Shown in pieces: positions 18,460 through 28,686 of a DNA stretch of 40,039 nucleotides. Every line of letters starts with the position of its first letter. Positions within the stretch are counted from its first letter, which is position 1. Source of the DNA: Acidobacteriota bacterium (GTDB lineage: Bacteria > Acidobacteriota > Vicinamibacteria > Vicinamibacterales > Fen-181); NCBI GenBank assembly GCA_003170135.1, contig PMZR01000133.1, positions 61,963-102,001 of the forward strand, in the 5' to 3' direction. A program made the position numbers and the translations under genes. A model generated the notes under the pieces. It was not told the origin of the DNA, searched no databases, and saw nothing but the letters and a program-made list of their open reading frames with translations.

Positions 18460-19029
18460 ATGTCTTTTGACGCTCCAGGACGAACCGGCGCCCTACACGT
18501 GGTCATTACCGACGAGCTCGGCCGCCCGCTGCGTAAACCGTCGCTCGGGCGCTGGCTCGAGGCGATCGCGCCGCCGCGAGCGCGCGGCGACGTCACGCTT
18601 GCGCTCGTCGGCGACCGGGCCATGCGGCGCCTGAACCGCCGCTATGCGGGCGCGGATCACGTGACCGACGTGCTGTCGTTCGGATCGGACGAACCGGCTG
18701 CGGCGTCATGTCCCCCTGAGTGGCGGCTGCCCGGCCCGGCCGATCGCCTGGAACACCTGGGCGACATCGTGATCGCCACCGGCGTGGCGTCGCGGCAGGC
18801 GCGGGACCTTGGACACTCGCTCGCGACGGAACTTCGCATCCTCGCGCTCCACGGGCTGCTGCACCTGCTCGGCTACGATCACGCGAGCGACCACGGGACG
18901 ATGGCCAGCGTGGAGCGCCGGCTGCGACGCAAGGGCGGCCTGGAGGAAGGGTTGATCGAGCGCGGCGCCCGACGAGTTGGCGTTCGCGGTCCGGGCGCCC
19001 GGCGCCCGAACGGAAGGGGCCGGCAATGA
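18460..19029 (+). CDS. ybeY: Endoribonuclease YbeY (16S rRNA maturation)
   Basis: Zinc-dependent RNase involved in 16S rRNA 3'-end maturation and ribosome quality control. It has 189 residues. The metal signature H131-GLL-H135-LLGYD-H141 is intact, and VTDVLSFGSDEP is the conserved mid-region. It has an arginine/glycine-rich C-terminal tail (about 160-189) that is longer than in most homologues. Its stop overlaps the next gene's start (ATGA, 19026-19029). Neighbours phoH, corC-like and era are the usual partners. Confidence 0.93.
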   Translation: MSFDAPGRTGALHVVITDELGRPLRKPSLGRWLEAIAPPRARGDVTLALVGDRAMRRLNRRYAGADHVTDVLSFGSDEPAAASCPPEWRLPGPADRLEHLGDIVIATGVASRQARDLGHSLATELRILALHGLLHLLGYDHASDHGTMASVERRLRRKGGLEEGLIERGARRVGVRGPGARRPNGRGRQ

Positions 19030-20282
19030 TCCCGTTGCTGGTGTTCCTGCTGGCATGCGCGGGCGTGTACTTCGGTACCGTGCAGGCCGCGTTCAGCGCC
19101 CTGATGCGGCTGTCGTTGCGGCTGGTCGCCGAACGCAACGGCCGCGGCGACGGGCTCGGCCGGTACCTGGACGACCCGATGCTGCTGTTCGTGCCCGTGC
19201 GCATCTGGCTCGGCCTCGACCTCGTTCTGGTCGCGATCGTCTTGACGGCGACGACCGGGACGACGGAGCCTCGCACGGTCGGCCTGCTCGTCGTGGTGAT
19301 GGCGCTCTTCGTGGTCCTGTTCGAGCACCTGGTGCCGCTGCTCATCGTCCGGCGCAATCCGGAAGCGGTGATCGACGCGCTGCTGCCCTCGTTCACGGTG
19401 TTCGCGCGCGTGGTGCAGCCGCTCACGGTCGCGCTCGTGGGGCTCGTGACGGCGCACCGCGAGCGCGGACCCGCGCCGCCCTCCGGCGGGGACGCGCCCG
19501 GCGAGCCGGGCGAGCCGACGACCGCGTTCCGGGAGGCGGCGGACGCGCACGCCGGCCTGAACGAGGGCGAGCAGCGGCGCCTGCTTCAGTCGATCGTCGA
19601 GTTCGGCGATACGCTGGTGCGCGAAGTGATGACCCCGCGCCCCGACATCGTCGCGATCCGGTCGGACGCGACCATCGTCCAGTTGCGTGCGCTGATGCGC
19701 GAGCAGCAGTACTCGCGCGTGCCGGTGTTCCGGGAGAGCCTCGACAACGTCGCCGGGTTCGCCTTCGTGAAGGACCTGATCACGCTCGACGATGGGAATG
19801 GCGCGCAGGCCGTGACCGCGATCATGCGGCCGGCGTACTTCGTACCGGAGACCAAGCGCGTCTCGGAGCTGCTGAAGGAATTTCAGCGGCAGCACATGCA
19901 GATTGCGGTCGTCGTGGACGAGTACGGCGGCACCGCGGGCCTGGTGACCATCGAGGACCTGCTCGAGGAGATCGTCGGCGAGATCCGGGACGAGTACGAC
20001 GTCGAGTCCGAGCCGATCACCGACGAAGGCAACGGCACGTTCGTGTTCAGCGGGAAGGTGAACATCGACGAGGTGGCCGAACGGCTCGACACGTTTATCG
20101 AGCCCGAGGGCTTCGAGACGGTCGGCGGCTACCTGCTGTCGCACCTGGGGCGCGTGCCGACGATCGGCGAGACGTTCGACATCGACGGCCTCTCGGTGGA
20201 GGTCTTGGAGGCCGAACGCCGCCGGGTCAACAAGGTGCGCATCCGCCGCCGTCAGACCGAGACGGAGAGCCGGGAAACGTAA
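19026..20282 (+). CDS. CNNM/CorC-type membrane protein with CBS pair
   Basis: A 418-residue HlyC/CorC-like protein. The N-terminal region (about 1-140) has several hydrophobic segments resembling the CNNM/DUF21 domain. A CBS pair follows (MTPRPDIVAIRSDATI at about 200, then the second CBS ending VVVDEYGGTAGLVTIEDL), and the C-terminal transporter-associated domain (about 335-415) contains GFETVGGYLLSHLGR. Homologues are associated with Mg2+/Co2+ efflux or ion homeostasis, but transport has not been shown for most. AAGGGG precedes the ATG. The position between ybeY and era is typical of this family. Confidence 0.88.
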   Translation: MIPLLVFLLACAGVYFGTVQAAFSALMRLSLRLVAERNGRGDGLGRYLDDPMLLFVPVRIWLGLDLVLVAIVLTATTGTTEPRTVGLLVVVMALFVVLFEHLVPLLIVRRNPEAVIDALLPSFTVFARVVQPLTVALVGLVTAHRERGPAPPSGGDAPGEPGEPTTAFREAADAHAGLNEGEQRRLLQSIVEFGDTLVREVMTPRPDIVAIRSDATIVQLRALMREQQYSRVPVFRESLDNVAGFAFVKDLITLDDGNGAQAVTAIMRPAYFVPETKRVSELLKEFQRQHMQIAVVVDEYGGTAGLVTIEDLLEEIVGEIRDEYDVESEPITDEGNGTFVFSGKVNIDEVAERLDTFIEPEGFETVGGYLLSHLGRVPTIGETFDIDGLSVEVLEAERRRVNKVRIRRRQTETESRET

Positions 20283-20309
20283 ACGTGCGTCTGACGGGGT
20301 GCGCCCGGA

Positions 20310-20461
20310 CCTTTGCGGCTCAGGGCTTATGGCTCAAGGTTCGAGGTCCGACTGGGCTCATGGCTCGAACCGCGTCCACGGTGGCGCGTTCAGGAGTGGC
20401 TCAGGGGCTTGAGTCAGGCCAGGCCATAAGCCATAAGCCATAAGCCGTAAGCCCGAAGCCA
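20310..20461 (+). repeat. Intergenic short repeat array with inverted arms (GCCATAAGCC family)
   Basis: The left part has GGCTTATGGCTCAAGG-type words (20323 on). The right part has CATAAGCCATAAGCCATAAG and GCCGTAAGCCCGAAGCC (20425-20461). The two halves are complementary (GGCTTATGGC against GCCATAAGCC), so the about 150-nt gap before era could fold into a long hairpin. No T-tract or promoter is evident. Confidence 0.8.
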
Positions 20462-20483
20462 ATTGCGAGATCCGAGGTCATCG

Positions 20484-21365
20484 ATGAAATCCGGATTCGT
20501 CTCCCTCGTGGGGCGGCCGAACGCCGGCAAGTCGACGCTGCTCAACCGCATCGTCGGCAGCAAGCTGGCGATCGTGTCGGACAAGCCGCAGACCACCCGG
20601 AACCGGATCGTCGGGGTGAAGAACTACCCGGAGGGCCAGGTCGTCTTCACCGACACGCCCGGGATCCACCGCCCCCTGCACCGCATGAACGTGCGGATGG
20701 TGGACCTGGCGGTCGAATCGGCCCGACAGTCGGATCTCATCGGCCTGGTCCGCGATGCCACCGTGGCGGCGGGGTCGGGCGACGGGTTCGTGCGCGACCT
20801 GCTCGGCAAGGGCCAGGTGCCGATCGTGCTCATCCTGAACAAGATCGATCTGATGGCGAAGCCCCGGCTGCTGCCGCTCATCGAATCGGCGCACGCGGCG
20901 TTTCCGTTTGTCGAGATCGTGCCGGTGTCGGCGCTCGACGGGACGAGCGTCGATCGTCTCGAGCGCGTGCTGCTCGAACACCTGCCCGAAGGCGACGCGC
21001 TCTACCCCGCGGATTACGTGACCGACCAGCCCGAGCGGTTCTTCGTGGCCGAGATCGTGCGCGAGAAAGTCCTCGAGTTCACGCGCAACGAGCTGCCGTT
21101 CTCGACGGCGGTCGTCGTCGATCGGTTCGAGGAGATCGACGAGAAGGGGCTGATGCGGCTCTACTGCTCGATCCTGGTCGAGCGGGACTCGCAGAAGGGG
21201 ATCCTGGTGGGCCGCGCGGGCGATATGGTCAAGCGCGTCGGGACGGCCGCGCGCATCGATCTCGAGCAGTTCTTCCAGGCGCGCGTGTACCTCGATCTGC
21301 GCGTGAAGGTCCGATCGGAATGGCGCGAGGACGATCGCGTGCTGGATGAGTTGGGCATGAAGTAG
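20484..21365 (+). CDS. era: GTPase Era
   Basis: Essential GTPase for 30S subunit assembly that binds the 3' end of 16S rRNA. It has 293 residues from ATG 20484, with GAGG 8 nt upstream. G1 is GRPNAGKST, the switch region is KPQTTRNRI, G3 is DTPGIHRP and G4 is NKID. The C-terminal KH domain carries GRAGDMVKRVGTAARIDLEQ. All key residues are present. Upstream in-frame starts would translate the repeat array and were rejected. recO follows 66 nt downstream. Confidence 0.97.
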   Translation: MKSGFVSLVGRPNAGKSTLLNRIVGSKLAIVSDKPQTTRNRIVGVKNYPEGQVVFTDTPGIHRPLHRMNVRMVDLAVESARQSDLIGLVRDATVAAGSGDGFVRDLLGKGQVPIVLILNKIDLMAKPRLLPLIESAHAAFPFVEIVPVSALDGTSVDRLERVLLEHLPEGDALYPADYVTDQPERFFVAEIVREKVLEFTRNELPFSTAVVVDRFEEIDEKGLMRLYCSILVERDSQKGILVGRAGDMVKRVGTAARIDLEQFFQARVYLDLRVKVRSEWREDDRVLDELGMK

Positions 21366-21389
21366 CCCGGGAGCCGGCCCGAGACGCGA

Positions 21390-21395
21390 TAGAAT
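21390..21395 (+). promoter_or_regulatory. Possible -10 element before recO
   Basis: TAGAAT 36 nt before the recO ATG, with no good -35 and no TGn extension. It may start transcription of recO-glyQ-glyS, but support is weak. Confidence 0.3.
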
Positions 21396-21431
21396 AGAAA
21401 ATCCTGCGCGCCGGTGCGCGCGTGGCGAACG

Positions 21432-22196
21432 ATGCCGCTCTATACCACCGACGCCCTGATCCTGCGCACCTACAAGCTCGGCGAGGCCGACCGCATCGTC
21501 GTCTTCCTGACGGCGGATCGCGGGAAGAAGCGCGGCGTGGCGAAGGGGGCGAGGCGGACGCGATCGCGGTTCGGCGCCGCGCTGGAACCGCTGACGCACG
21601 CGGGCGTCACGTATTTCGAGAACGAGCGCCGGGACCTGGTGAGCCTGAACTACGCGGACGCGGTGTGCTCGCCATGGCTGGCGCCGAACCTTGAAGCGCT
21701 CGGGCACATCGAGTACTTTGCCGAGCTCATCGACGAATGGGCGCCGGAAGGGGATCCCAATCCGCGCCTGTTCCGCCTGGGGGCCTCGCTGGTCGGGGCC
21801 ATTGCGGGGGGCACCCCGGTCGATGTGCTCGCGCGGTATTTCGAGTACTGGCTGCTGCGGTTGCAGGGCGTCTATCCGGCCCACGTGCGCTGTTACGCGT
21901 GCGGCGCCGGGCTGCTCGATGGCGAGCCGCCCGGGGCGTCTCTCGAGCCGGCGCAGCACGGGTTCACGTGCCTGCGCTGCGCGCGTCTGCCCGGCGGCGT
22001 GCCCGCCGCCGCCTTGTCGCGCGAGGCGCTGGCGTTTCTGGACCGTGCCGGGCGAACCTCGCCCGAGCGCCTGGGCGAGGTCGCGGTGGCGGCGCCCGCG
22101 ATACGCGAGCTCGAGACCGTGCACCGCTCACTCATCGCGTGGCATCTGGAACGGGAACCGAAGTCGGCGCGCGTGCTGCGCGAGTTGAGAGGCTGA
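21432..22196 (+). CDS. recO: DNA repair protein RecO
   Basis: Recombination mediator acting with RecR to load RecA at gaps. It has 254 residues from ATG 21432. The N-terminal OB fold begins YTTDALILRTYKLGEADRIV, and the conserved KGARR lies at about 38-42. The zinc finger is C154-x2-C157 and C180-x2-C183, as in many RecO proteins. The stop (22194-22196) is 1 nt before the proposed glyQ CTG start, so recO and glyQ are probably translationally coupled. Confidence 0.93.
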   Translation: MPLYTTDALILRTYKLGEADRIVVFLTADRGKKRGVAKGARRTRSRFGAALEPLTHAGVTYFENERRDLVSLNYADAVCSPWLAPNLEALGHIEYFAELIDEWAPEGDPNPRLFRLGASLVGAIAGGTPVDVLARYFEYWLLRLQGVYPAHVRCYACGAGLLDGEPPGASLEPAQHGFTCLRCARLPGGVPAAALSREALAFLDRAGRTSPERLGEVAVAAPAIRELETVHRSLIAWHLEREPKSARVLRELRG

Positions 22197-22197
22197 T

Positions 22198-22200
<3 letters not shown>
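22187..22200 (+). promoter_or_regulatory. Ribosome binding site and CTG start codon of glyQ
   Basis: GAGAGG (22187-22192) lies 5 nt before CTG 22198-22200. In the glyQ frame an upstream TGA at 22186-22188 blocks any earlier start, and no ATG, GTG or TTG lies between it and the conserved N terminus. CTG is the only plausible initiator. Confidence 0.6.
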
Positions 22201-23115
<915 letters not shown>

Positions 23116-23181
23116 GGGCTGGGGCCGGCCGTGTGCGGCTGGCCGGCCACGAATCAACTGACAACGGCTGAACGAGAATCC

Positions 23182-25491
23182 ATGGATCGTGAACTGCTGA
23201 TCGAACTCGGGTGTGAGGAACTGCCGGCTTCGTGGTTGCCGCCGCTGACGCGCCAGATAGGCGAACACCTCGCGGCCATGCTCAAGGAACTGCGCATGCC
23301 GGCCGAGTCGCCGGTCGAGACCTTCAGCACGCCGCGCCGGCTGACGGCCCGGGTTTCGCGGATTCCCGAGCGCCAGGCCGATCAGGAAGATCTCATTACC
23401 GGGCCGGCCGTCGCCGCCGCATTCGGCGCCGACGGCGAGCCGACGCCCGCGGCGCTGGGCTTCGCGCGCAAGCAAGGGGTGGAGATGGCCGCGCTCGAGC
23501 GGGTGTCGATGCCCAAGGGCGAATACCTCGCCTACCGGAAACGCCGGCGCGGCCGGGCGGCCATCGACGTGCTGCCCGACGTGATGGGCGGCCTGCTGCG
23601 GAAGATGTCGTTTCCGAGACAGATGCGCTGGGACGCGTGGCTCGATGACGGCCGCGGCGACCTCGTGTTCGGACGCCCGATCCGCTGGCTGCTGCTGCTG
23701 TTCGGCGGGCGCGTCGTGCCCTTCACGATCAAGCGATCCGAGCAGGCGCAGTCGCCGCAGCTGCAGGAGATCCGCTCGGCGGCCATCACCTACGGCCACC
23801 GGTTCCTCTCGACCAGCGGCCGCGCCGGCCGCGCGATCAAGGTCCGGACCTTCGACGACTACCGCGCCCGCCTGCTCGAGAACTTCGTCGTCCTCAACCG
23901 CAGCGAACGGCACGACAAGATTGCCCGCGAACTCGATGCGCACGCGCGGCGCCTGGGCGGCCGCGTGAGCCCGGTCGCGAGCCTCTCCGGGCTGCTGCAG
24001 GAAGTGCCCGACCTGGTCGAATACCCGTCGGTCATTGCCGGCACGTTCGGCCCGGAATTCCTGGAGCTGCCGGAAGAAGTGCTGACGACGACGATGGTGC
24101 ACCACCAGCATTACTTCCCGGTGGTGAACCGCAGCGGCCGATTGATGCCGGCGTTCCTGGCCGTCATCAACACCGAGCCCGATAACACCCGGATCATCGC
24201 CCGCAATTCCGAGCGCGTGCTGACGGCGCGGCTGCGCGACGCGCGCTTCTTCTGGGATGCCGATCGCCGCACGCCGCTCGATCGCCGGGTGGACACGCTG
24301 GCGACGATCCTCTTCCACAAGAAGCTCGGGAGCTATCGCGAGAAGGCCAACCGGCTGGCCAGCCTCGCCTCGGCCGTCGCGCTCGACCTGTTCGGGGACC
24401 AGGCGGTCGCCGATTTCGCCGGCTGGGCCGGCCGCCTCGCCAAGGCCGACCTGACGACCGACATGGTGCGTGAATTCACCGAGTTGCAGGGCACGATGGG
24501 CGGCATCTACGCGCGCGAAGAGGGACTGCCCGAGCCCGTCTGGCGCGCCATCGGGCTGCATTACCTGCCGCTGGGCGTCGAGCCCAATGCTTTGCCGAGC
24601 CGCGACGATCTGGGCGCGGCGGCTGCGTCGTGGGCGGCCACGTCGCTGGCCGACAAGCTGGACACGCTGGTCGGATTGTTCGCCGTCGGCGAGCGGCCGA
24701 CCGGCACGCGCGATCCGTTCGGGCTGCGGCGCCAGGCCCATGGCGCGCTGCGCATCCTGGTCGATCTCCCCGAGCTCACCGGCTCGCAGACCGCGGTGTC
24801 GCTGGGCACGCTGGTGTTCGATCGCGCCCTGCCGCTGCTCGCGGGCGCCATCGAAACCGGCCGCGCGATCAAGGGCAGGACGACCCCGTCCGTCGACGCT
24901 CCGGCGCCTGTCGGCGCGCCCGATCTGCAGCCCCTGCTGGCGTTCCTGGCCGAGCGCCTGCGGTTCCTGCTCGAGCAGCGGGGCTACACCTACGACGAGG
25001 TGAACGCGGTACTGCGCGCCGACGATCTCGCCTGGGATCGGCTGAATCCGCTCGACCTGCGCCGCCGCCTGGAAGCGCTGCGCGCGGTGCGGGGGTCGGC
25101 CGACTTCGAGGCGCTCGCGGTGGCCTTCAAGCGCGTCAAGAACCTCGCGCGCGAGCTCGAGCCGTCAGTCGCGGCGACGGGGTCCCTAGCGGCCTCCGCC
25201 CGCGAGGCCGACGAGTACGACCGTTTGACCGAGCCGGCCGAACTCGCGCTGCTCCAGGAGTATCGGACGCGCGGCGAGGCTGTGCGGTCCGCGATCCGAT
25301 CAAGCGACTACGTGACGGCGTTCCGCCTGGCATCGGCGTTTCGCGCCGCCGTGGACCGATTCTTCACCGACGTGTTCGTCATGGTCGACGACGAACCCCT
25401 CAGACGCCAGCGGCTGACGCTCGTCTGGCGTCTTCACGAGCTGCTTCTCGGACTCGCCGACATCTCGGAGCTGGCGCCCCGGATTCAGTGA
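23182..25491 (+). CDS. glyS: Glycyl-tRNA synthetase beta subunit
   Basis: Beta subunit needed for tRNA-Gly recognition. It has 769 residues, longer than E. coli GlyS at 689. It starts MDRELLIELGCEELPASWLP, the family signature. Other conserved parts are AFGADGEPTPAALGFARKQG, the LEYP-like DLVEYPSVIAGTFGPEFLELP with MVHHQHYFPVV, the ELQGTMGGIYAREEGLPEPV region of the HD-like domain, and a C-terminal anticodon-binding DALR-like end (RFFTDVFVMVDDEPLRRQRL). The final codons GGATTCAG-TGA already share words with the downstream repeat array. Confidence 0.95.
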   Translation: MDRELLIELGCEELPASWLPPLTRQIGEHLAAMLKELRMPAESPVETFSTPRRLTARVSRIPERQADQEDLITGPAVAAAFGADGEPTPAALGFARKQGVEMAALERVSMPKGEYLAYRKRRRGRAAIDVLPDVMGGLLRKMSFPRQMRWDAWLDDGRGDLVFGRPIRWLLLLFGGRVVPFTIKRSEQAQSPQLQEIRSAAITYGHRFLSTSGRAGRAIKVRTFDDYRARLLENFVVLNRSERHDKIARELDAHARRLGGRVSPVASLSGLLQEVPDLVEYPSVIAGTFGPEFLELPEEVLTTTMVHHQHYFPVVNRSGRLMPAFLAVINTEPDNTRIIARNSERVLTARLRDARFFWDADRRTPLDRRVDTLATILFHKKLGSYREKANRLASLASAVALDLFGDQAVADFAGWAGRLAKADLTTDMVREFTELQGTMGGIYAREEGLPEPVWRAIGLHYLPLGVEPNALPSRDDLGAAAASWAATSLADKLDTLVGLFAVGERPTGTRDPFGLRRQAHGALRILVDLPELTGSQTAVSLGTLVFDRALPLLAGAIETGRAIKGRTTPSVDAPAPVGAPDLQPLLAFLAERLRFLLEQRGYTYDEVNAVLRADDLAWDRLNPLDLRRRLEALRAVRGSADFEALAVAFKRVKNLARELEPSVAATGSLAASAREADEYDRLTEPAELALLQEYRTRGEAVRSAIRSSDYVTAFRLASAFRAAVDRFFTDVFVMVDDEPLRRQRLTLVWRLHELLLGLADISELAPRIQ

Positions 25492-25557
25492 GGAATCAGG
25501 AATCGGGATTCAGGGATCAGGAGCGACTGATTCATGAATCCTGATTCCTGATGCCTA
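25481..25557 (+). repeat. Intergenic short direct/inverted-repeat array (GAATCAGGAATC family)
   Basis: Words GGATTCAG, GAGGAATCAGGAATCGGG, ATTCAGGGATCAGGAG and AATCCTGATTCCTGATG fill the glyS-ppdK gap. The first copy lies inside the glyS C-terminal codons. ATCAGGAATC (25495-25504) and GATTCCTGAT (25543-25552) form a perfect 10-bp inverted repeat. Confidence 0.8.
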
Positions 25558-25587
25558 TTCCTTCTTACACAACGGAGTCATGTAACG

Positions 25588-28476
25588 ATGGCCAAGAAGA
25601 CGACGCGCAAGGGACAGTCGAAGACCAAGACGCCGGCGAGGACCGCTCGCCCGGCGAAGCTGAAGAGCCGGACGAAGACGGCGAGGGCCCCGAAGCCTGC
25701 CTCGAAATCCGCCGCGCCAAAGCAGTTCGTGTATTTCTTCGGCAACGGCAAGGCCGACGGCAATCGGACGATGAAGGACGTGCTCGGCGGGAAGGGTGCC
25801 GGCCTCGCCGAGATGACCAACGCAGGATTGCCCGTGCCTCCCGGCTTCACCATTTCGACCGCGGCGTGCAACCTCTACTCCACGCGCGGCGGCAAGCTGC
25901 CGCCGGAGATCGACCGGGAAATCGAGCAGAACCTGCGCAAGCTGGAAAAGGTGGCCGGCGCGACGCTCGGATCGCCGGACAACCCGTTGCTCGTCTCCGT
26001 CCGTTCGGGTGCGAAGTTCTCGATGCCCGGCATGATGGACACCATCCTGAATCTCGGGTTGAACGACGCGACCGTGGAAGGCCTGAAGAACCGGACGGGG
26101 AACGGCCGCTTCGCGTTCGACAGCTACCGCCGCTTCATCCAGATGTTCGGCAACGTCGTCCTCGAGATCCCGAAAGAGGAGTTCGAGAAGCAGCTCGAGG
26201 CGGTGAAACACGAACGCGGCGCGAAGGTGGACACCGATCTCGACGAGGCCGCGCTGCGCGAGGTCGTGAAGCGCTACAAGCCCGTCATCCGGGCGAAGGC
26301 CGGGCGCGACTTCCCGCAGGATCCGTTCGAGCAGCTGCGCGGGGCGCGCGACGCGGTGTTCCGCTCGTGGAACAACGAGCGCGCGGTCACGTACCGGCGT
26401 ATCTACGACATCCCGGACAGCATCGGGACCGCCGTCAACGTCCAGATGATGGTGTTCGGCAACATGGGCGACCGCTCGGCGACCGGCGTCGGCTTCACGC
26501 GCAACCCGGCGACCGGGGCGAAGGAGTTCTTCGGCGAATTCCTGGTCAACGCGCAGGGCGAAGACGTCGTGGCCGGCATCCGCACGCCGCGGCCAATCAC
26601 CGAGCTCGAACAGGTGATGCCCAGGGCGTACAAGGAACTGCGGGAGTTCACGACGCGGCTCGAGAAGCACTACAAGGACATCCAGGACTTCGAATTCACG
26701 ATCCAGGATGAGAAGCTCTACATGCTGCAGACCCGGAGCGGCAAGCGCACGGGGTACGCGGCGGTCGTCATCGCGACCGACCTCGTCGCCGAGAAGCTGG
26801 TGAAGCCGAACGAGGCACTGCTGCTCGTCGAGCCGACCTCGCTGTCGCAGCTGCTCTCGCCGATGTTCGATCCCACCGAGTGGCAGAAGGTGCCGGTGGC
26901 GACCAAGGGCCTGCCGGCGTCGCCCGGCGCCGCGTCCGGGCAGGTGGTCTTCACCTCCGAGCAGGCGGTGGCGTGGACCGGGCTGGGCAAGCGGGTGCTG
27001 CTGGTTCGCAAGGAAACGGTGCCCGACGACATCCACGGCATGGAGGTCGCCCAGGGCGTCCTGACGGCGACCGGCGGCATGACGTCGCACGCGGCCGTGG
27101 TGGGCCGGCAGATGGGACGGCCGTCGATCGTCGGCGCCGGCGCGCTGCAGATCGACGAGAAGCACAAGTGCTTCAGCGTCGGCGGCCAGACGATCCGGGA
27201 GGGCGACTACGTGTCATTCGACGGCCTCACGGGCGAGGTGAAGCTGGGCAAGGTCGCGACCAAGCCGAGCGAGATCCTCCAGGTCGTGACCGGGAAGATG
27301 AAGCCCGAGGCCTCGGACATCTACCGGCGCTTCGACCAGCTGCTGACGTGGGCGGACAAGGCGCGGACGCTCGGTATCCGCGCGAACGCCGACCAGCCGG
27401 ACCAGTCGGAGCTGGCCTACGCGTTTGGCGCCCGCGGCATCGGGTTGTGCCGCACCGAGCACATGTTCTTCGGAGAGGGCCGCATCGAGAAAATGCAGCG
27501 CATGATCCTCGCCGACAACGAGCAGGACCGCCGCGCCGCGCTGGCCGACCTGCTGCCGCTGCAGCGGGGCGATTTCTACGGCGTGCTGAAGGCCATGCAC
27601 GGCTGCCCGGTGACGATCCGCACCATCGATCCGCCGCTGCACGAATTCGTGCCGAAGCGCGAAGACCTGATGGTCGAGATCGCGCGGCTCGAAGCGGCTG
27701 GCCAGGCCGCGACGTCCAACGAGGGCCTCCAGAAGGCGCTGGAGCTCGTGCCCGGCGGCGGCAGCGACCTGGAGAAGGCGAGAACACTCCTGCGGCGTAT
27801 CGAACAGCTGCACGAGTTCAACCCGATGCTCGGTCACCGCGGCGTCCGTCTCGGGATCACCTACCCGGAGATCACCGAGATGCAGGCCCGCGCGATCTTC
27901 GAGGCGGCCTGCCAGCTCAAGAAGGAAGGGCTCGAGGTGACGCCCGAGGTGATGATCCCGCTGGTCGGCCTGGTCAAGGAACTCCGCGACCAGAAGGTGA
28001 TCGTCGAGCGCGTCGCGACGGAGGTCATGGAGGAGCAGCACGTCCAGATCAAGTACCTGATCGGGACGATGATCGAGGTGCCGCGCGGCGCGCTGACGGC
28101 CGACGAGGTGGCGACCGAGGCGCAGTTCTTCTCGTTCGGCACGAACGACCTCACGCAGATGACCTTCGGGTTCTCGCGCGACGACATCGGGAAGTTCCTC
28201 CGGATCTACCAGGACAAGAAGATCCTCGACTCCGATCCGTTCGCGTCGATCGACACGGTCGGCGTCGGCCAGTTGGTGGACATGGCGTGCCGGAAGGGCC
28301 GGGCGACCAAGCCGGACCTCAAGCTGGGCGTGTGCGGGGAGCACGGCGGCGATCCGGCGTCGATCCACTTCTTCAACAAGGTTGGCCTGAACTACGTCAG
28401 CTGCTCGCCCTACCGCGTGCCGGTGGCCCGGTTGGCCGCGGCGCAGGCCGCGCTGTCGGTGAAGGTGGGGGACTAG
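25588..28476 (+). CDS. ppdK: Pyruvate, phosphate dikinase with lysine-rich N-terminal tail
   Basis: Interconverts pyruvate + ATP + Pi and phosphoenolpyruvate + AMP + PPi, linking the TCA pool to gluconeogenesis or glycolysis. It has 962 residues against about 875 usual. The first about 45 residues are a basic Lys/Ala/Pro/Thr tail (MAKKTTRKGQSKTKTPARTA...) not found in typical PPDK. Enzyme homology starts at QFVYFFGNGKADGNRTMKD. The nucleotide-binding domain runs to about 400 (GFTRNPATGAKEFFGEFLVN). The swivelling domain carries the phosphohistidine H501 in TGGMTSHAAVVGRQMGRPS. The PEP barrel contains CRTEHMFF, SFGTNDLTQMTFGFSRDD, CGEHGGDP and the catalytic C939 in SCSPYRVPVARLAAAQ. A strong intrinsic terminator follows about 135 nt downstream. 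Confidence 0.96.
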   Translation: MAKKTTRKGQSKTKTPARTARPAKLKSRTKTARAPKPASKSAAPKQFVYFFGNGKADGNRTMKDVLGGKGAGLAEMTNAGLPVPPGFTISTAACNLYSTRGGKLPPEIDREIEQNLRKLEKVAGATLGSPDNPLLVSVRSGAKFSMPGMMDTILNLGLNDATVEGLKNRTGNGRFAFDSYRRFIQMFGNVVLEIPKEEFEKQLEAVKHERGAKVDTDLDEAALREVVKRYKPVIRAKAGRDFPQDPFEQLRGARDAVFRSWNNERAVTYRRIYDIPDSIGTAVNVQMMVFGNMGDRSATGVGFTRNPATGAKEFFGEFLVNAQGEDVVAGIRTPRPITELEQVMPRAYKELREFTTRLEKHYKDIQDFEFTIQDEKLYMLQTRSGKRTGYAAVVIATDLVAEKLVKPNEALLLVEPTSLSQLLSPMFDPTEWQKVPVATKGLPASPGAASGQVVFTSEQAVAWTGLGKRVLLVRKETVPDDIHGMEVAQGVLTATGGMTSHAAVVGRQMGRPSIVGAGALQIDEKHKCFSVGGQTIREGDYVSFDGLTGEVKLGKVATKPSEILQVVTGKMKPEASDIYRRFDQLLTWADKARTLGIRANADQPDQSELAYAFGARGIGLCRTEHMFFGEGRIEKMQRMILADNEQDRRAALADLLPLQRGDFYGVLKAMHGCPVTIRTIDPPLHEFVPKREDLMVEIARLEAAGQAATSNEGLQKALELVPGGGSDLEKARTLLRRIEQLHEFNPMLGHRGVRLGITYPEITEMQARAIFEAACQLKKEGLEVTPEVMIPLVGLVKELRDQKVIVERVATEVMEEQHVQIKYLIGTMIEVPRGALTADEVATEAQFFSFGTNDLTQMTFGFSRDDIGKFLRIYQDKKILDSDPFASIDTVGVGQLVDMACRKGRATKPDLKLGVCGEHGGDPASIHFFNKVGLNYVSCSPYRVPVARLAAAQAALSVKVGD

Positions 28477-28479
28477 GCG

Positions 28480-28564
28480 TCAAGTAGACAGTGGGTAGTG
28501 AGCAGTGGGTAGTGGGTAGTGAGTAGTGGGCAGTGGGTAGGTAGGGCGCGGCTAGCTGCGCCCT
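28480..28564 (+). repeat. Intergenic short direct-repeat array and hairpin (GTAGTGGGTAGTGG family)
   Basis: Downstream of ppdK: TAGACAGTGGGTAGTGAGC and repeated AGTGGGTAGTGGGTAGTGAG words (28484-28542), then a near-perfect 22-nt palindrome with arms AGGGCGCGGCT / AGCTGCGCCCT (28543-28564, one mismatch). This array follows a gene and precedes a terminator, so it is not adjacent to a start codon. The first words resemble those at 7747-7790. Confidence 0.7.
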
Positions 28565-28611
28565 CTGACCTGCGTCGGTCCCGAGGGGCGGTCCACCAGT
28601 GTTGTGCTTCC

Positions 28612-28650
28612 CCGCCAGCCGGGCGCGTCCGTCCGGCTGGCGGTTTTCTT
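28612..28650 (+). terminator. Intrinsic terminator downstream of ppdK
   Basis: Perfect 11-bp stem CCGCCAGCCGG (28612-28622) / CCGGCTGGCGG (28633-28643), 10-nt loop, followed by TTTTCTTG. It is the clearest rho-independent terminator in the window and separates ppdK from mutL. Confidence 0.88.
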
Positions 28651-28686
28651 GTACGCCGCGGCCGCTCTGGTGAGATCCGGGCCATG

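Noticed and set aside
20478..22124. 548-residue minus-strand frame opposite era and recO
   Set aside because: Shadow of two recognised genes, with no domain of its own.
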